DNA of 64,000 nucleotides. Source: Mucilaginibacter phyllosphaerae (GTDB lineage Bacteria; Bacteroidota; Bacteroidia; Sphingobacteriales; Sphingobacteriaceae). The stretch covers positions 1 through 64,000 of the forward strand of contig NZ_SNQG01000004.1 of NCBI RefSeq assembly GCF_004378255.1, in the 5' to 3' direction. Shown here piece by piece: positions 47,072-55,907 of this stretch. The notes below the pieces were generated by a model, which was not told where the DNA came from, searched no databases, and saw only the letters and a program-made list of their open reading frames with translations. A program made the translations under genes and the position numbers. Positions within the stretch are counted from its first letter, which is position 1. Each line of letters opens with the position of its first letter.

Positions 47072-48218
47072 TTACACACAGGTGAAAAAATACGATTATT
47101 TAATAGTGGGCAGCGGTTTGTTCGGCAGCGTATTTGCCCACGAGGCTGCAAAGCGGGGTAAACGGTGCCTGGTGATCGATAAACGGCCACATGCAGGCGG
47201 CAATATCTATTGCGGGCGTAAAGAGGGTATCAATATACATCAATATGGCGCGCATATATTCCACACCAATGATAAAAGCATCTGGGAGTATGTAAACTCA
47301 TTTGTTGAATTTAACCGCTATACCAACAGCCCCATAGCGTTTTATAAGAACGAGGTTTACAATATGCCCTTTAACATGAATACCTTTTTCCAGTTATGGG
47401 GGGTAAAAACACCTCGGGAAGCTAAAGAGATCATCCGGAAACAAATAGATAGCCTGGATATTAAAGAACCGGCTAACCTCGAAGAGCAGGCCCTGTCGCT
47501 GGTTGGGGTTGATATTTATGAAAAGCTGATAAAAGGCTATACCGAAAAACAGTGGGGCAGGCCCGCTACCCAGCTGCCTGCCTTTATCATTAAACGTTTA
47601 CCGGTTAGGTTAACTTATGATAATAATTACTTTACAGACCGGTACCAGGGCATCCCGATAGGTGGTTACAATAAACTGACCGAGGGCCTTTTAAAAGGTA
47701 TAGAACTGCAACTGGGTGTTGATTATTTTGAACACCGCAAACAATTTGATGCGCTGGCTAACTACACGGTATTTACAGGGAAGATAGACCAGTACTATCA
47801 TTACAGGTACGGGCAGCTGCAATACCGGAGTTTAAGATTTGAGCATCAAACATTAGATACCGATAATTATCAGGGCAATGCTGTGGTGAATTATACCGAG
47901 GCAGAGGTGCCCTACACCCGCATTATCGAGCATAAGCACTTTGAGTTTGGCACGCAGCCAAAAACCGTTATCACAAAAGAGTATCCCGAAGAATGGACGG
48001 CAAACAAAGAGCCTTATTATCCCATCAATGATGAACGTAATAACACCATTTTTAAAAAATATAAGGCATTGGCCGATAAGGAAACTGATGTAATATTTGG
48101 CGGCCGTTTAGCCGAGTATAAGTACTATGATATGCATCAGATCATCGGCTCTGCGCTGAAAAAGGTATCCGGTCACTTTGATGCACCTGTTTTACAAACC
48201 TGCTCCAATTTTGTTTAA
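47043..48218 (+). CDS. glf: UDP-galactopyranose mutase
   Basis: This 391-residue flavoenzyme converts UDP-galactopyranose to UDP-galactofuranose. The FAD-binding signature is YLIVGSGLFGSVFAHEA (about 18-34), followed by DKRPHAGGN and the Glf-specific YGAHIFHT (about 73-80). YTEKQWG and RYQGIPIGGYN are also Glf hallmarks, as is GRLAEYKYYDMHQ near the C terminus. I keep ATG 47043, but GTG 47082 (VKKYDYLIVG) would give a more standard N terminus and avoid the 29-base overlap with the upstream glycosidase. Galactofuranosyltransferases are not seen in the window. Confidence 0.93.
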   Translation: MQTYNTNYINYTQVKKYDYLIVGSGLFGSVFAHEAAKRGKRCLVIDKRPHAGGNIYCGRKEGINIHQYGAHIFHTNDKSIWEYVNSFVEFNRYTNSPIAFYKNEVYNMPFNMNTFFQLWGVKTPREAKEIIRKQIDSLDIKEPANLEEQALSLVGVDIYEKLIKGYTEKQWGRPATQLPAFIIKRLPVRLTYDNNYFTDRYQGIPIGGYNKLTEGLLKGIELQLGVDYFEHRKQFDALANYTVFTGKIDQYYHYRYGQLQYRSLRFEHQTLDTDNYQGNAVVNYTEAEVPYTRIIEHKHFEFGTQPKTVITKEYPEEWTANKEPYYPINDERNNTIFKKYKALADKETDVIFGGRLAEYKYYDMHQIIGSALKKVSGHFDAPVLQTCSNFV

Positions 48219-48292
48219 ATTAATTAATATATAATTTATTAATTATTAGATAAAAAGGCATTGTAATTGCGGCCTAATTAAAAACAACAATA

Positions 48293-48672
48293 ATGAAAGT
48301 TACAGGAATTAAAAAAAAGCAGCATGTATTTGCCGATTACAGCTATGTACCGCTTGTGTTAGCAGCGCCTAAAATTGCCGGTTTTAAACACAACTTACCG
48401 GCGGCGGTTGTATGCCGCTCATTTGCATTAACTGCTTTAGCTTATAGCTTGTGTACAAAAGCCAGCTGGGGCGTAATAAAGCTCATCCCCTACAAGGTAC
48501 ACGCCGGTTTAGACGTGGCCTCGGGGATACTGGCATTTGCTGCCGGCGCAATGCCGGGCATCCGAATGATAAACCTGCCAGAAACACCTTTATACTGATG
48601 GGTATTACCGGCCTTGCAGTAGGCGTGCTTTCGCTGCTTGGTGCTAAAAGCACTAATAACCACAACAAATAA
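48293..48672 (+). pseudogene. Frameshifted SPW-like small membrane protein
   Basis: The first frame gives MKVTGIKKKQHVFADYSYVP and continues to a stop at 48598 (101 codons), but its last 15 or so residues are not membrane-like. From about 48540 another frame (one base earlier) reads ARNTFILMGITGLAVGVLSLLG and ends at 48672. Together they make a four-helix protein like the SPW-repeat family, including HAGLDVASG, the usual second-helix start. A single-base loss around 48540-48565 explains the break. It may be real decay or an assembly error. The undamaged homologue type is seen at 58183-58572. Confidence 0.7.
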
Positions 48673-48710
48673 TGTAATGTAAATATTAATTAACAATAAA
48701 TCAGAATGAT

Positions 48711-49862
48711 ATGTTAGCAATGAATTACCGCGGGCCATACCGCGTCAGGGCAGAACAAAGGCCAATGCCCGAGATCCTTCACCCGGAGGATGCCATCGTA
48801 AGGGTAACCAGAACCTGCATTTGCGGGTCAGATCTTCATTTATATCACGGCATGGTGCCGGATACGCGCGTGGGCTCCACTTTTGGCCACGAGTTTACCG
48901 GTATAGTAGAGGAGGTAGGCCCGCTGGTGCAAAAGCTAAAGGTTGGCGACCAGGTGCTGGTGCCGTTTAATATTGCCTGCGGCAAATGTAACTTTTGTAA
49001 ACAAGGCCTGTACGGCAATTGCCACGAATCTAACCCTATGGCTACTGCCGTTGGCGGCATTTTTGGCTATTCGCATACGGCGGGCGGGTTTAATGGCGGG
49101 CAGGCAGAGTATGTGAGGGTGCCTTATGCAGATTTTGGCCCAACCGTTATACCACCCCAAATGGACCCCGACGATGCCGTTTTGTTGACCGATGTTGTAC
49201 CAACCGGGTACCAGGCAGCAGAAATGGGCGGCATAAAAGAGGGCGACACGGTGGTTGTCTTCGGCGCCGGGCCGGTGGGTATTATGGCTGCGCGTTGTGC
49301 CTGGTTCTTTGGGCCATCCCGTGTAATTATTATCGACCATGTTGACTATCGCCTGGAGTTTGCCAGAAATTATGCCCATTGCGAAGCCTACAATTTTAAA
49401 GAAATGGCAGACCCCGTAGTGTTCTTAAAAAAAGCGACAGACTGGTATGGCGCCGATGTATGCATCGATTGTGTGGGCTGCGAAGCCGAAGGGAATACTT
49501 TGCAAACGTTTAGCGGGCGGGTGGCCTTAATGCAGGCCGGGGCAGCAACAGCCTTGCAATGGGCCATTAATTCTGTTAAAAAAGGCGGTATTGTATCGGT
49601 TGTGGGCGTTTACGGGCCGCCGTTTAACCTGGTGCCTTTTGGTAATATTCTTAATAAGGGTATAACGGTAAGGGCTAACCAATCATCGGTTAAACGGTTA
49701 TTGCCAAGGTTGATAGACCATGTTATGGCTGGCCGTTTAAACCCTAAGGGGCTTATTACCCATCGGGTACCATTAGAAGAGATCTCTGATGCCTACCGCC
49801 TGTTTTCATCAAAACTTGATAACTGTATAAAAACCGTGCTGATCCCATCGGCCAAACATTAA
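48711..49862 (+). CDS. Zinc-dependent alcohol/formaldehyde dehydrogenase (MDR family)
   Basis: This 383-residue medium-chain dehydrogenase has catalytic zinc ligands Cys38 (CICGSD), His60 and Glu61 (GHE), structural zinc ligands Cys90, Cys93, Cys96 and Cys104, and an NAD(P)-binding motif VVVFGAGPVGIMAARCA (about 182-198). It has the longer insert (GGIFGYSHTAGGFNGGQAEY) of the glutathione-independent formaldehyde dehydrogenase type. It follows the frameshifted gene by 38 bases and is followed by a hypothetical gene after 5 bases. Substrate uncertain. Confidence 0.92.
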   Translation: MLAMNYRGPYRVRAEQRPMPEILHPEDAIVRVTRTCICGSDLHLYHGMVPDTRVGSTFGHEFTGIVEEVGPLVQKLKVGDQVLVPFNIACGKCNFCKQGLYGNCHESNPMATAVGGIFGYSHTAGGFNGGQAEYVRVPYADFGPTVIPPQMDPDDAVLLTDVVPTGYQAAEMGGIKEGDTVVVFGAGPVGIMAARCAWFFGPSRVIIIDHVDYRLEFARNYAHCEAYNFKEMADPVVFLKKATDWYGADVCIDCVGCEAEGNTLQTFSGRVALMQAGAATALQWAINSVKKGGIVSVVGVYGPPFNLVPFGNILNKGITVRANQSSVKRLLPRLIDHVMAGRLNPKGLITHRVPLEEISDAYRLFSSKLDNCIKTVLIPSAKH

Positions 49863-49867
49863 ATATC

Positions 49868-50350
49868 ATGAAAGCTAAGAACGAGGAATACAAAAATATC
49901 CCCGGCTGGGGCATGGATGCCGACCCGGAGAACGAACCTACCTACCCGATGAAAAACTACACGGGAGATGACCATAAACGCATTAATTACGAACGCTCTG
50001 AACAGCAGCCACAAACGGTTGAGATACTGATGTCTAAAGAACGGCCTGTGATAACCAGGGTGTTCGGCACATCGGCACCGCCCTCCGGCCTCAGCGGCGT
50101 CATCCGCAGGTATGCTTTTCAGCACAGTGAAGACAGGTACCGGCACTGGGTGCCGCTTATACTGGCCGACCGTATCAATATGTTTGAAGGATTGATAGAT
50201 GATATTAAGCAGGGCCGGTTGCCTAATATCATCAAAGAACGCGGCCTGGCTATGGAATGGAAATATAACCGCACCAACGTTATTAAAAAAGCAGTTGAGT
50301 TGGCCGCTACCGGTATAATCTTGTATGCGCTTTTTAAAAGGAAAAAGTAA
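49868..50350 (+). CDS. Hypothetical protein with C-terminal membrane anchor
   Basis: A 160-residue protein I do not recognise. The first 70 residues are polar and rich in Asn, Pro and Glu. A middle helical stretch has HWVPLILADRINMFEGLIDD. The C terminus has one predicted membrane helix (KKAVELAATGIILYALF) with a basic tail RKK. The start lies 5 bases after the dehydrogenase stop, so the two are probably co-transcribed. No motif suggests enzyme activity. Confidence 0.7.
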   Translation: MKAKNEEYKNIPGWGMDADPENEPTYPMKNYTGDDHKRINYERSEQQPQTVEILMSKERPVITRVFGTSAPPSGLSGVIRRYAFQHSEDRYRHWVPLILADRINMFEGLIDDIKQGRLPNIIKERGLAMEWKYNRTNVIKKAVELAATGIILYALFKRKK

Positions 50351-50418
50351 CAGGGCAATAAGCGGTTGCCTGGTTTAAAGCAGCAGTATAATTTATAACT
50401 CAATATCATGGGAGCAGT

Positions 50419-51114
50419 ATGAACAGATACGAGATCCATTTAAAGGATATCGAACGAATATTATTGGGGCAAGCGCCGCCCATATTCCTGCTCGAAGTGT
50501 TTTTTCGGGCATTAGTAACCTACACCCTGTTACTGTTCATTGTACGCTGGCTGGGTAAACGAATGACCGGGGAACTCACACTGATGGAAATGGCGGTTAT
50601 GGTAACCCTGGGGGCAATCGTATCCACCCCTATGCAGGTAGCAGAGCGGGGTATTTTGCAGGGCCTCGTGCTGCTGCTATGTGCTGTAGGTTTACAGCGG
50701 GGGATCAGCTACCTGGGTTATCGTAGTCATAAAATAGAGAACCTGACACAGGGAAGGCCGTCGCTAATGGTTAAGGATGGCGTTTTTCAGCTAAGGGTAA
50801 TGGAAGATGACCGCATCTCCCGCGAACAGCTGATCGCGGAATTAAGGCAGCAAAAAATATTGGGCCTGGGCGCTGTAGAACGGGTGTACCTCGAAGCCAC
50901 CGGCACATTCTCTGTTTATCAGTATGATAAAAAACAGCCCGGACTGCCGCTTTACCCAAAGGGAGACGAGGTGATAAAAGAAGAAGGGCAGGGTATGATA
51001 AAGCCCGAGCCTGATTTTGACGCATGTGTTAATTGCGGGGCGGTTAAGCAAAAAAGCAGGGCAGGCGCCTGCAAAAACTGTAATTACGATCAGTTTACAA
51101 CAGCAGTAGTGTAA
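50419..51114 (+). CDS. DUF421 (YetF-like) membrane protein with C-terminal zinc ribbon
   Basis: 231 residues. Three N-terminal membrane helices (about 25-105, with FIVRWLGKRMTGELTLMEMA as the DUF421 signature) precede a cytoplasmic alpha/beta domain (about 115-180, with RPSLMVKDGVF and REQLIAELRQQ). The extra tail has Cys-x2-Cys-Gly then Cys-Lys-x-Cys (about 207-224), a likely zinc ribbon not part of the standard family. YetF-type proteins are linked to spore or stress phenotypes, but the mechanism is unknown. The stop overlaps the next start (TAATG). Confidence 0.88.
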   Translation: MNRYEIHLKDIERILLGQAPPIFLLEVFFRALVTYTLLLFIVRWLGKRMTGELTLMEMAVMVTLGAIVSTPMQVAERGILQGLVLLLCAVGLQRGISYLGYRSHKIENLTQGRPSLMVKDGVFQLRVMEDDRISREQLIAELRQQKILGLGAVERVYLEATGTFSVYQYDKKQPGLPLYPKGDEVIKEEGQGMIKPEPDFDACVNCGAVKQKSRAGACKNCNYDQFTTAVV

Positions 51115-51812
51115 TGAATAAGCAACAAATCAAGTTAATGGATTTTAGGCGGATCTGGTTAGGAGATGTGCCCGTTGAATTTTACCTGGAATTGATCATC
51201 AGGGCGTTATTTGTGTACCTGCTGCTGATGGTTGCCATGAGGCTTATTGGCAAGCGCATGTCATCGCGCCTGGGCCGTACAGAACTGGTGGCGCTGGTAA
51301 CGCTTGCCGCCACCATCGGTATCCCCCTTACCGCGCCGGAACGCGGCCTGCTGCCGCCTGTAATTATTGCCATTCTTGTAGTGATCATCAGCCGCTGGAT
51401 AGCGGCAAAAGCATTTAAAGACCAAGCCTTTGAAACGTTTGCGCTGGGCGGCATAAGCACACTGGTAAATAACGGCGTAATGGATCTTGACACGATGAAG
51501 AAAGTAAGGCTAACGCGCGAACGCCTGGTAAGCCAGTTACGGCAAAGCGGCATCAAACAGCTTGGCGAGGTAAAACGCCTTTATATGGAAGCCAACGGGG
51601 GCTTTACGCTTATCCCAAATGAAAAACCATCGCCCGGCCTTTTTATCATCCCCCGGTGGGACAATGAACTTTACCGGCGCTTTATAAGGGATGATAACCG
51701 CCTTACCTGCGAAAATTGCGGCTTTACGCGCCAAAAACCAATAGAACAAAATAAACAACAGTGTAAAATGTGCGGGCATAATACGTGGACACCCGCAGTA
51801 ACTAAATCTTAA
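51114..51812 (+). CDS. Second DUF421 membrane protein with C-terminal zinc ribbon
   Basis: 232 residues with the same layout as the preceding gene: MRLIGKRMSSRLGRTELVALVTLAA (membrane part, about 42-66), an alpha/beta domain with TRERLVSQLRQSG, and a C-terminal ribbon Cys-x2-Cys-Gly...Cys-x2-Cys-Gly. The two copies are diverged tandem paralogues, translationally coupled by a shared base in TAATG. DUF421 proteins can form dimers or oligomers, so a hetero-oligomer is possible. Four bases separate it from the next gene. Confidence 0.87.
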   Translation: MNKQQIKLMDFRRIWLGDVPVEFYLELIIRALFVYLLLMVAMRLIGKRMSSRLGRTELVALVTLAATIGIPLTAPERGLLPPVIIAILVVIISRWIAAKAFKDQAFETFALGGISTLVNNGVMDLDTMKKVRLTRERLVSQLRQSGIKQLGEVKRLYMEANGGFTLIPNEKPSPGLFIIPRWDNELYRRFIRDDNRLTCENCGFTRQKPIEQNKQQCKMCGHNTWTPAVTKS

Positions 51813-51816
51813 GCCA

Positions 51817-54087
51817 ATGCAACAACAAGTAACAACATGGGCGCTTAACGCATCCCCAAAAATTTTAAATGATAAAAGTGACCCGATATACCGGCACCAG
51901 GCCGGCCCTCTAAAATTTAAGATACAATTACTGGATGATTCGTTGTGGATCATTACCGGGGTAAATGATAAAAGTTGTACGGCCTTCCGTACGGCTTTTG
52001 CACCGGGCGGGATGACGGTGGATAAAATTGATGAGTTTGATAAGGGTGTAAATATAAAGCTGACTGGAAACAGCGGTGAGTTTAACGTAACTGTTGATTT
52101 CCCTGCGGGTGAGCATCCTGTTTTGCATTATCTGGTTAAGTTTAAGCCAAAGGCAAGCCTGTGTTTGCCGTTTTGGCCAAAAGATATATTGTTTGTAAAA
52201 AAAGGGGAGGAGCCGGAAGAAACGGATGGCGAATTATTTGTTAAACAGATAGGGATCCGTAGCGGGGTGGTTTATGCGGGTATAAAAAAACCGGGTAAAG
52301 GTTCGTTCCTGTATTTTCAAAACCTTACATCCCTGAATGATTATTGCATAGAAACAGAAACATCAGTTGCCGAAACGGTTGGCGGTAAATGGCCGGAATT
52401 TGGCTATTCGTTACCGGTTACTAAGGATAAACCATTGCCCGCCGGCATAGAATTTATTATTTCTGATGCCTATGTTTCATTCAGTACACAAACACCGGCA
52501 GATCAGTTTGAGGTTGCTAACGGCTATCTGGATCATCTTGCCGCTATTTACAAACTGATACCCAAGCCGAAAACCAAATACCAGCCTTTTCAGCAAATTG
52601 TTAATTATTCGTTAGCAGATCTGGAAAGTAATAAAGGCTGCTGGAGCCAGCATAAGGGCTGCTCGTACCTAAACGCTTACGTATGTGATTACAGCACCCC
52701 GCCCGAAATAATGGTGCAGTTAGCCGTATTACTGCCCATTTGGGATTACCAGGATTGGAAAGGCGAGCAATTTACTGTCGCTAACCAGATCTATGATAAC
52801 ATCCAAACTTTTTGGAATGATGAGTTACAAACCATTAAGCGCTGGCTGCCTTCTGTAGAAGATGAGCTGGATGAATCTGAAGAGCAAAAGGTACCTAACA
52901 CCATGGATTCCTGGTACCTGCACCACCCGCTGTTAAACCTTGCCCGTATGGCCCTGGCGGGCGATGAAATGGCAAAAGATCTTTTTTTAAGATCTATAGA
53001 TTATGCCATAAAGGTGGCCCATCATTTTAATTATGAATGGCCGGTGTTTTATAACATGAAAACGCTGGAGGTTTTAAAGGAAGAAACCGAGCCCGGTATG
53101 GGCGGTGAAAAGGATGTGGCCGGTGTATATGCGCAGGTAATGCTGCAGGCCTGGGACCTGACGGGCGACAGGCGCTTTTTAGAGGAGGCTAAGGTGGCAG
53201 CCAAATCGCTTATTAAGTTTGGGTTTGATATATTTTATCAGGCTAACAACGTAGCATTTTCAACTAAAGCTTTTTTAAGGCTTTATAAAGATACCAGCGA
53301 TAAAGTGTATCTGGACCTTTGCCACTTGTTTGTTGCCAACATGCTTAAAAATGTTGCCATTTGGGAATGTGAGTATGGCTATGGCAAAAACTTCCCTTTG
53401 TTTTTCGGCCTTTTCCCGCTTAATAATGCACCCTATCTGGCTGTTTACGAAGAGCAGGAATGCTTTGCATCTATCCACGATCTGCTGGCCATGGCCGAAG
53501 GTACCGATTTTTCTGAAAGCGCAAGGCTGCTGCTTGGCGAGTATGTTAAGTATATGACTAACCGCGCGGTATATTATTACCCGCCTATGCTGCCAAAAGA
53601 TATGCTATCCGAAGAAACAAAAACCGGTGAGATAGACCCTAAGCTGTGGATAGCATTGGAGGACATACATGATGGCTGGGAAAAAGCCGGCGTTGTAGGC
53701 CAGGAAGTTTATGGCGCGGGGATGTGTTTTGGGATTGTACCGCGGCACTACACCCGCATACCGGGCCAGGATTTTATGGTTTATATAGAATACCCTACAG
53801 GGCGTAAAAAAATAACGGAAGATACCTTAACCATAAAAGTATTAGGCAGCAAAGAGTTTACCTGCAGGCTATGTATTGTGCCGGTAAATGAGGATACAAA
53901 GCTGCCGCAAATAAATATTTTGTGCGGCAATAGTAACGATCAGGAGCAATTTGATCATCAGCCGCTTAATACGGGTAATACAGAATTTACGGTACACGGC
54001 GATCAAACCATTATTATTAAATGGGCCGCTGATAAAAATAAACGGAAACAATTAAGCTATGGAGCAAAAAATGAAAGCAGCGTTTAA
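51817..54087 (+). CDS. Six-hairpin-glycosidase-like protein, cytoplasmic
   Basis: A 756-residue protein without a signal peptide. The first 240 residues are beta-rich. Residues about 260-620 have the alternating hairpin pattern of (alpha/alpha)6-toroid enzymes such as GH88/GH105/GH127 relatives (WYLHHPLLNLARMAL, AGVYAQVMLQAWDLTGDRRFLEEA). Residues 620-740 form a C-terminal beta domain. I see no certain catalytic pair and cannot place it in a GH family. It is flanked by DUF421 genes and by a dehydrogenase that overlaps its end by 29 bases. In the cytoplasm it would work on an imported glycoside or on a product of this operon. Confidence 0.6.
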   Translation: MQQQVTTWALNASPKILNDKSDPIYRHQAGPLKFKIQLLDDSLWIITGVNDKSCTAFRTAFAPGGMTVDKIDEFDKGVNIKLTGNSGEFNVTVDFPAGEHPVLHYLVKFKPKASLCLPFWPKDILFVKKGEEPEETDGELFVKQIGIRSGVVYAGIKKPGKGSFLYFQNLTSLNDYCIETETSVAETVGGKWPEFGYSLPVTKDKPLPAGIEFIISDAYVSFSTQTPADQFEVANGYLDHLAAIYKLIPKPKTKYQPFQQIVNYSLADLESNKGCWSQHKGCSYLNAYVCDYSTPPEIMVQLAVLLPIWDYQDWKGEQFTVANQIYDNIQTFWNDELQTIKRWLPSVEDELDESEEQKVPNTMDSWYLHHPLLNLARMALAGDEMAKDLFLRSIDYAIKVAHHFNYEWPVFYNMKTLEVLKEETEPGMGGEKDVAGVYAQVMLQAWDLTGDRRFLEEAKVAAKSLIKFGFDIFYQANNVAFSTKAFLRLYKDTSDKVYLDLCHLFVANMLKNVAIWECEYGYGKNFPLFFGLFPLNNAPYLAVYEEQECFASIHDLLAMAEGTDFSESARLLLGEYVKYMTNRAVYYYPPMLPKDMLSEETKTGEIDPKLWIALEDIHDGWEKAGVVGQEVYGAGMCFGIVPRHYTRIPGQDFMVYIEYPTGRKKITEDTLTIKVLGSKEFTCRLCIVPVNEDTKLPQINILCGNSNDQEQFDHQPLNTGNTEFTVHGDQTIIIKWAADKNKRKQLSYGAKNESSV

Positions 54088-55123
54088 AACGCTTGAAGGG
54101 ACTTTTGAGCTTGGCGAGGCCAAAGCCCCCGAAATTACACAGCCCGACTGGGTGATAGCAAGGGTTAAGGTTGCCGGCATATGCGGTACCGACCTAAGGC
54201 ACTGGAAAATAGAAGAACCCGAACTGAAGTGCAAGATAATGGGGCACGAACTATCTGGCGAGGTGGTAGAAGTTGGCCCGGCGGTTACCCACGTAAAACC
54301 GGGCGACAGGGTAGTTATTGAAACCTTGCTTGGTGATGATACCTGCGAATGGTGCAACATACAGCAATACAATATTTGCCCCAATTTATACCCGGTACGC
54401 ATGAAAACCATATCGCAGGCTTTTGCGCAATACGTGGCGGGGCCATGCCGAAAGTTCTACAAACTGCCGGATCATGTAAGTTTTGAAGAGGCTACACTGC
54501 TGGATACCTTTTCGGTATGTATGCATGCCATACAGTTAAGCGGCATCAAAATAAACGATAAAGTGGTGGTTATTGGTGCCGGATGCATAGGCCTGGGGCA
54601 GCTGCAGCTGGCCAAAGCCTGCGGTGCCGATGTGCTGATCACCGATAAGGTAGCTTCGGCGCTAAATGTGGCCAAAGATTTAGGGGCCGATGAGATTGTT
54701 CATACAGATACGGAAGACGCGCATAAAAAAGTAATGGAGTTTACCGGCGGGCGCGGTGCAGATATTGTTTTTGAATGCGCAGGCGGGTCGGCAATGCCCG
54801 TTACTTTGCCCCAGGCGGTTTCATTTACGCGTATTGGCGGCAAGGTGGTGGTAGTTGGCGGCTTTGAAAAAGACCAGAAAAAGATTGAACTGGATTGGGC
54901 GCAAATGCAAAAATCAGAGATAAAGCTGATCCTCAGCGCCAGTTATTCTTATTGGGGAATATACCCCGAAATGCAAATGACGCTTGACCTGCTGGCCAAA
55001 GGCAAGCTGAATGCCCAAAAACTGATCACACATAGTTTTGCTTTGGATGATATTAACCAGGCCTTTGATACCGCCCGGAAAAAGGAAGAAACAGGGGCCA
55101 TTTTTGTGGCGCTAAAAATATAA
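54059..55123 (+). CDS. Zinc-dependent MDR dehydrogenase (sorbitol/threonine-dehydrogenase-like)
   Basis: A 354-residue medium-chain dehydrogenase. Catalytic zinc ligands are Cys42 (GICGTD), His63 and Glu64 (GHE). In the structural lobe Cys96, Cys99 and Cys107 remain, but the third Cys of the normal set is replaced (CEWCNIQQYNIC), so the structural zinc is probably weakened. The NAD-binding turn VVVIGAGCIGLGQLQL (about 170-185) is intact. ATG 54059 overlaps the preceding gene by 29 bases; ATG 54071 (MKAAF) is an equal choice. Sugar-alcohol oxidation is plausible given the SDR and MFS genes after it. Confidence 0.9.
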   Translation: MEQKMKAAFKTLEGTFELGEAKAPEITQPDWVIARVKVAGICGTDLRHWKIEEPELKCKIMGHELSGEVVEVGPAVTHVKPGDRVVIETLLGDDTCEWCNIQQYNICPNLYPVRMKTISQAFAQYVAGPCRKFYKLPDHVSFEEATLLDTFSVCMHAIQLSGIKINDKVVVIGAGCIGLGQLQLAKACGADVLITDKVASALNVAKDLGADEIVHTDTEDAHKKVMEFTGGRGADIVFECAGGSAMPVTLPQAVSFTRIGGKVVVVGGFEKDQKKIELDWAQMQKSEIKLILSASYSYWGIYPEMQMTLDLLAKGKLNAQKLITHSFALDDINQAFDTARKKEETGAIFVALKI

Positions 55124-55142
55124 ACATTTAATAATTAAGCAT

Positions 55143-55907
55143 ATGAATACAGCTGATTTAGATTTAAATACCCCCGCCCAACTGAATGGTATGGGGGTTA
55201 TGATAACCGGCGGTACAACCGGCATTGGCCGGGCCACCGCTATTTTACTGGCGCAAAAAGGCGCTGATGTATTAATAGTTGGCAACAGCCAGGATCATTT
55301 GGATGATACGCTGAACAGCATGCAGCAGGCCGGGTTGCAAAGCCGGTGTACCGGCATCAAGGCCGACCTGGCAACGGCAGATGGCATACAGCAAATTTTT
55401 ACAAAGGCAGATGAAGTACTTGGCAAAGTAGATGTACTTATTAATAATGCAGCGTTGGCGCATCAGGATGTAAACGATGGTAATTACGAGGATTGGGAGC
55501 GGGTTATAAAAACCAATTTGCTTGGCTATATCGCCTGCACCAGTTACGCGGTTGACCGTATGGCGCCCAATGGGCGCGGCCATATTGTTAATGTAGGATC
55601 GATGAGTGCAGATGTACGCGAAAAGGGCAGTTCGGTTTATGTGGCCACAAAGGCGGGTATCCAGGGCTTTTCTGAAGCCCTGCGTAAAGAAATTAACGAA
55701 CAAGGCATAAAAGTTACGCTGATTGAACCGGGCGCAGTGGGCACAGATATGCAGCCTGCTGCCCCGGAAGAGCAGCAGCAAAAACAAAAGGACCTGGAGA
55801 TGCTGACGGCCGAAGACATTGCAGCCGCCATTGTTTATGCGCTTGAACAACCACTGCGCTGCGATGTGGTAGAATTAAAGTTAAGGCCTCACTTACAAAT
55901 TATTTAA
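55143..55907 (+). CDS. Short-chain dehydrogenase/reductase
   Basis: A 254-residue classical SDR. The cofactor motif is TGGTTGIGRA (about 22-31), then NNAA (about 99-102), the catalytic Ser in VGSMSA and the Tyr-x3-Lys in YVATK. The N-terminal 15 residues precede the Rossmann fold. The stop codon overlaps the MFS start by one base (TAATG). Substrate unknown; with the MDR gene upstream it could interconvert keto and hydroxyl forms of a sugar or polyol. Confidence 0.92.
   Translation: MNTADLDLNTPAQLNGMGVMITGGTTGIGRATAILLAQKGADVLIVGNSQDHLDDTLNSMQQAGLQSRCTGIKADLATADGIQQIFTKADEVLGKVDVLINNAALAHQDVNDGNYEDWERVIKTNLLGYIACTSYAVDRMAPNGRGHIVNVGSMSADVREKGSSVYVATKAGIQGFSEALRKEINEQGIKVTLIEPGAVGTDMQPAAPEEQQQKQKDLEMLTAEDIAAAIVYALEQPLRCDVVELKLRPHLQII

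Noticed and set aside
55272..55850. 192-codon open frame on the minus strand opposite the SDR
   Set aside because: The plus-strand frame has all SDR motifs; the antisense frame has none and starts without an upstream signal.
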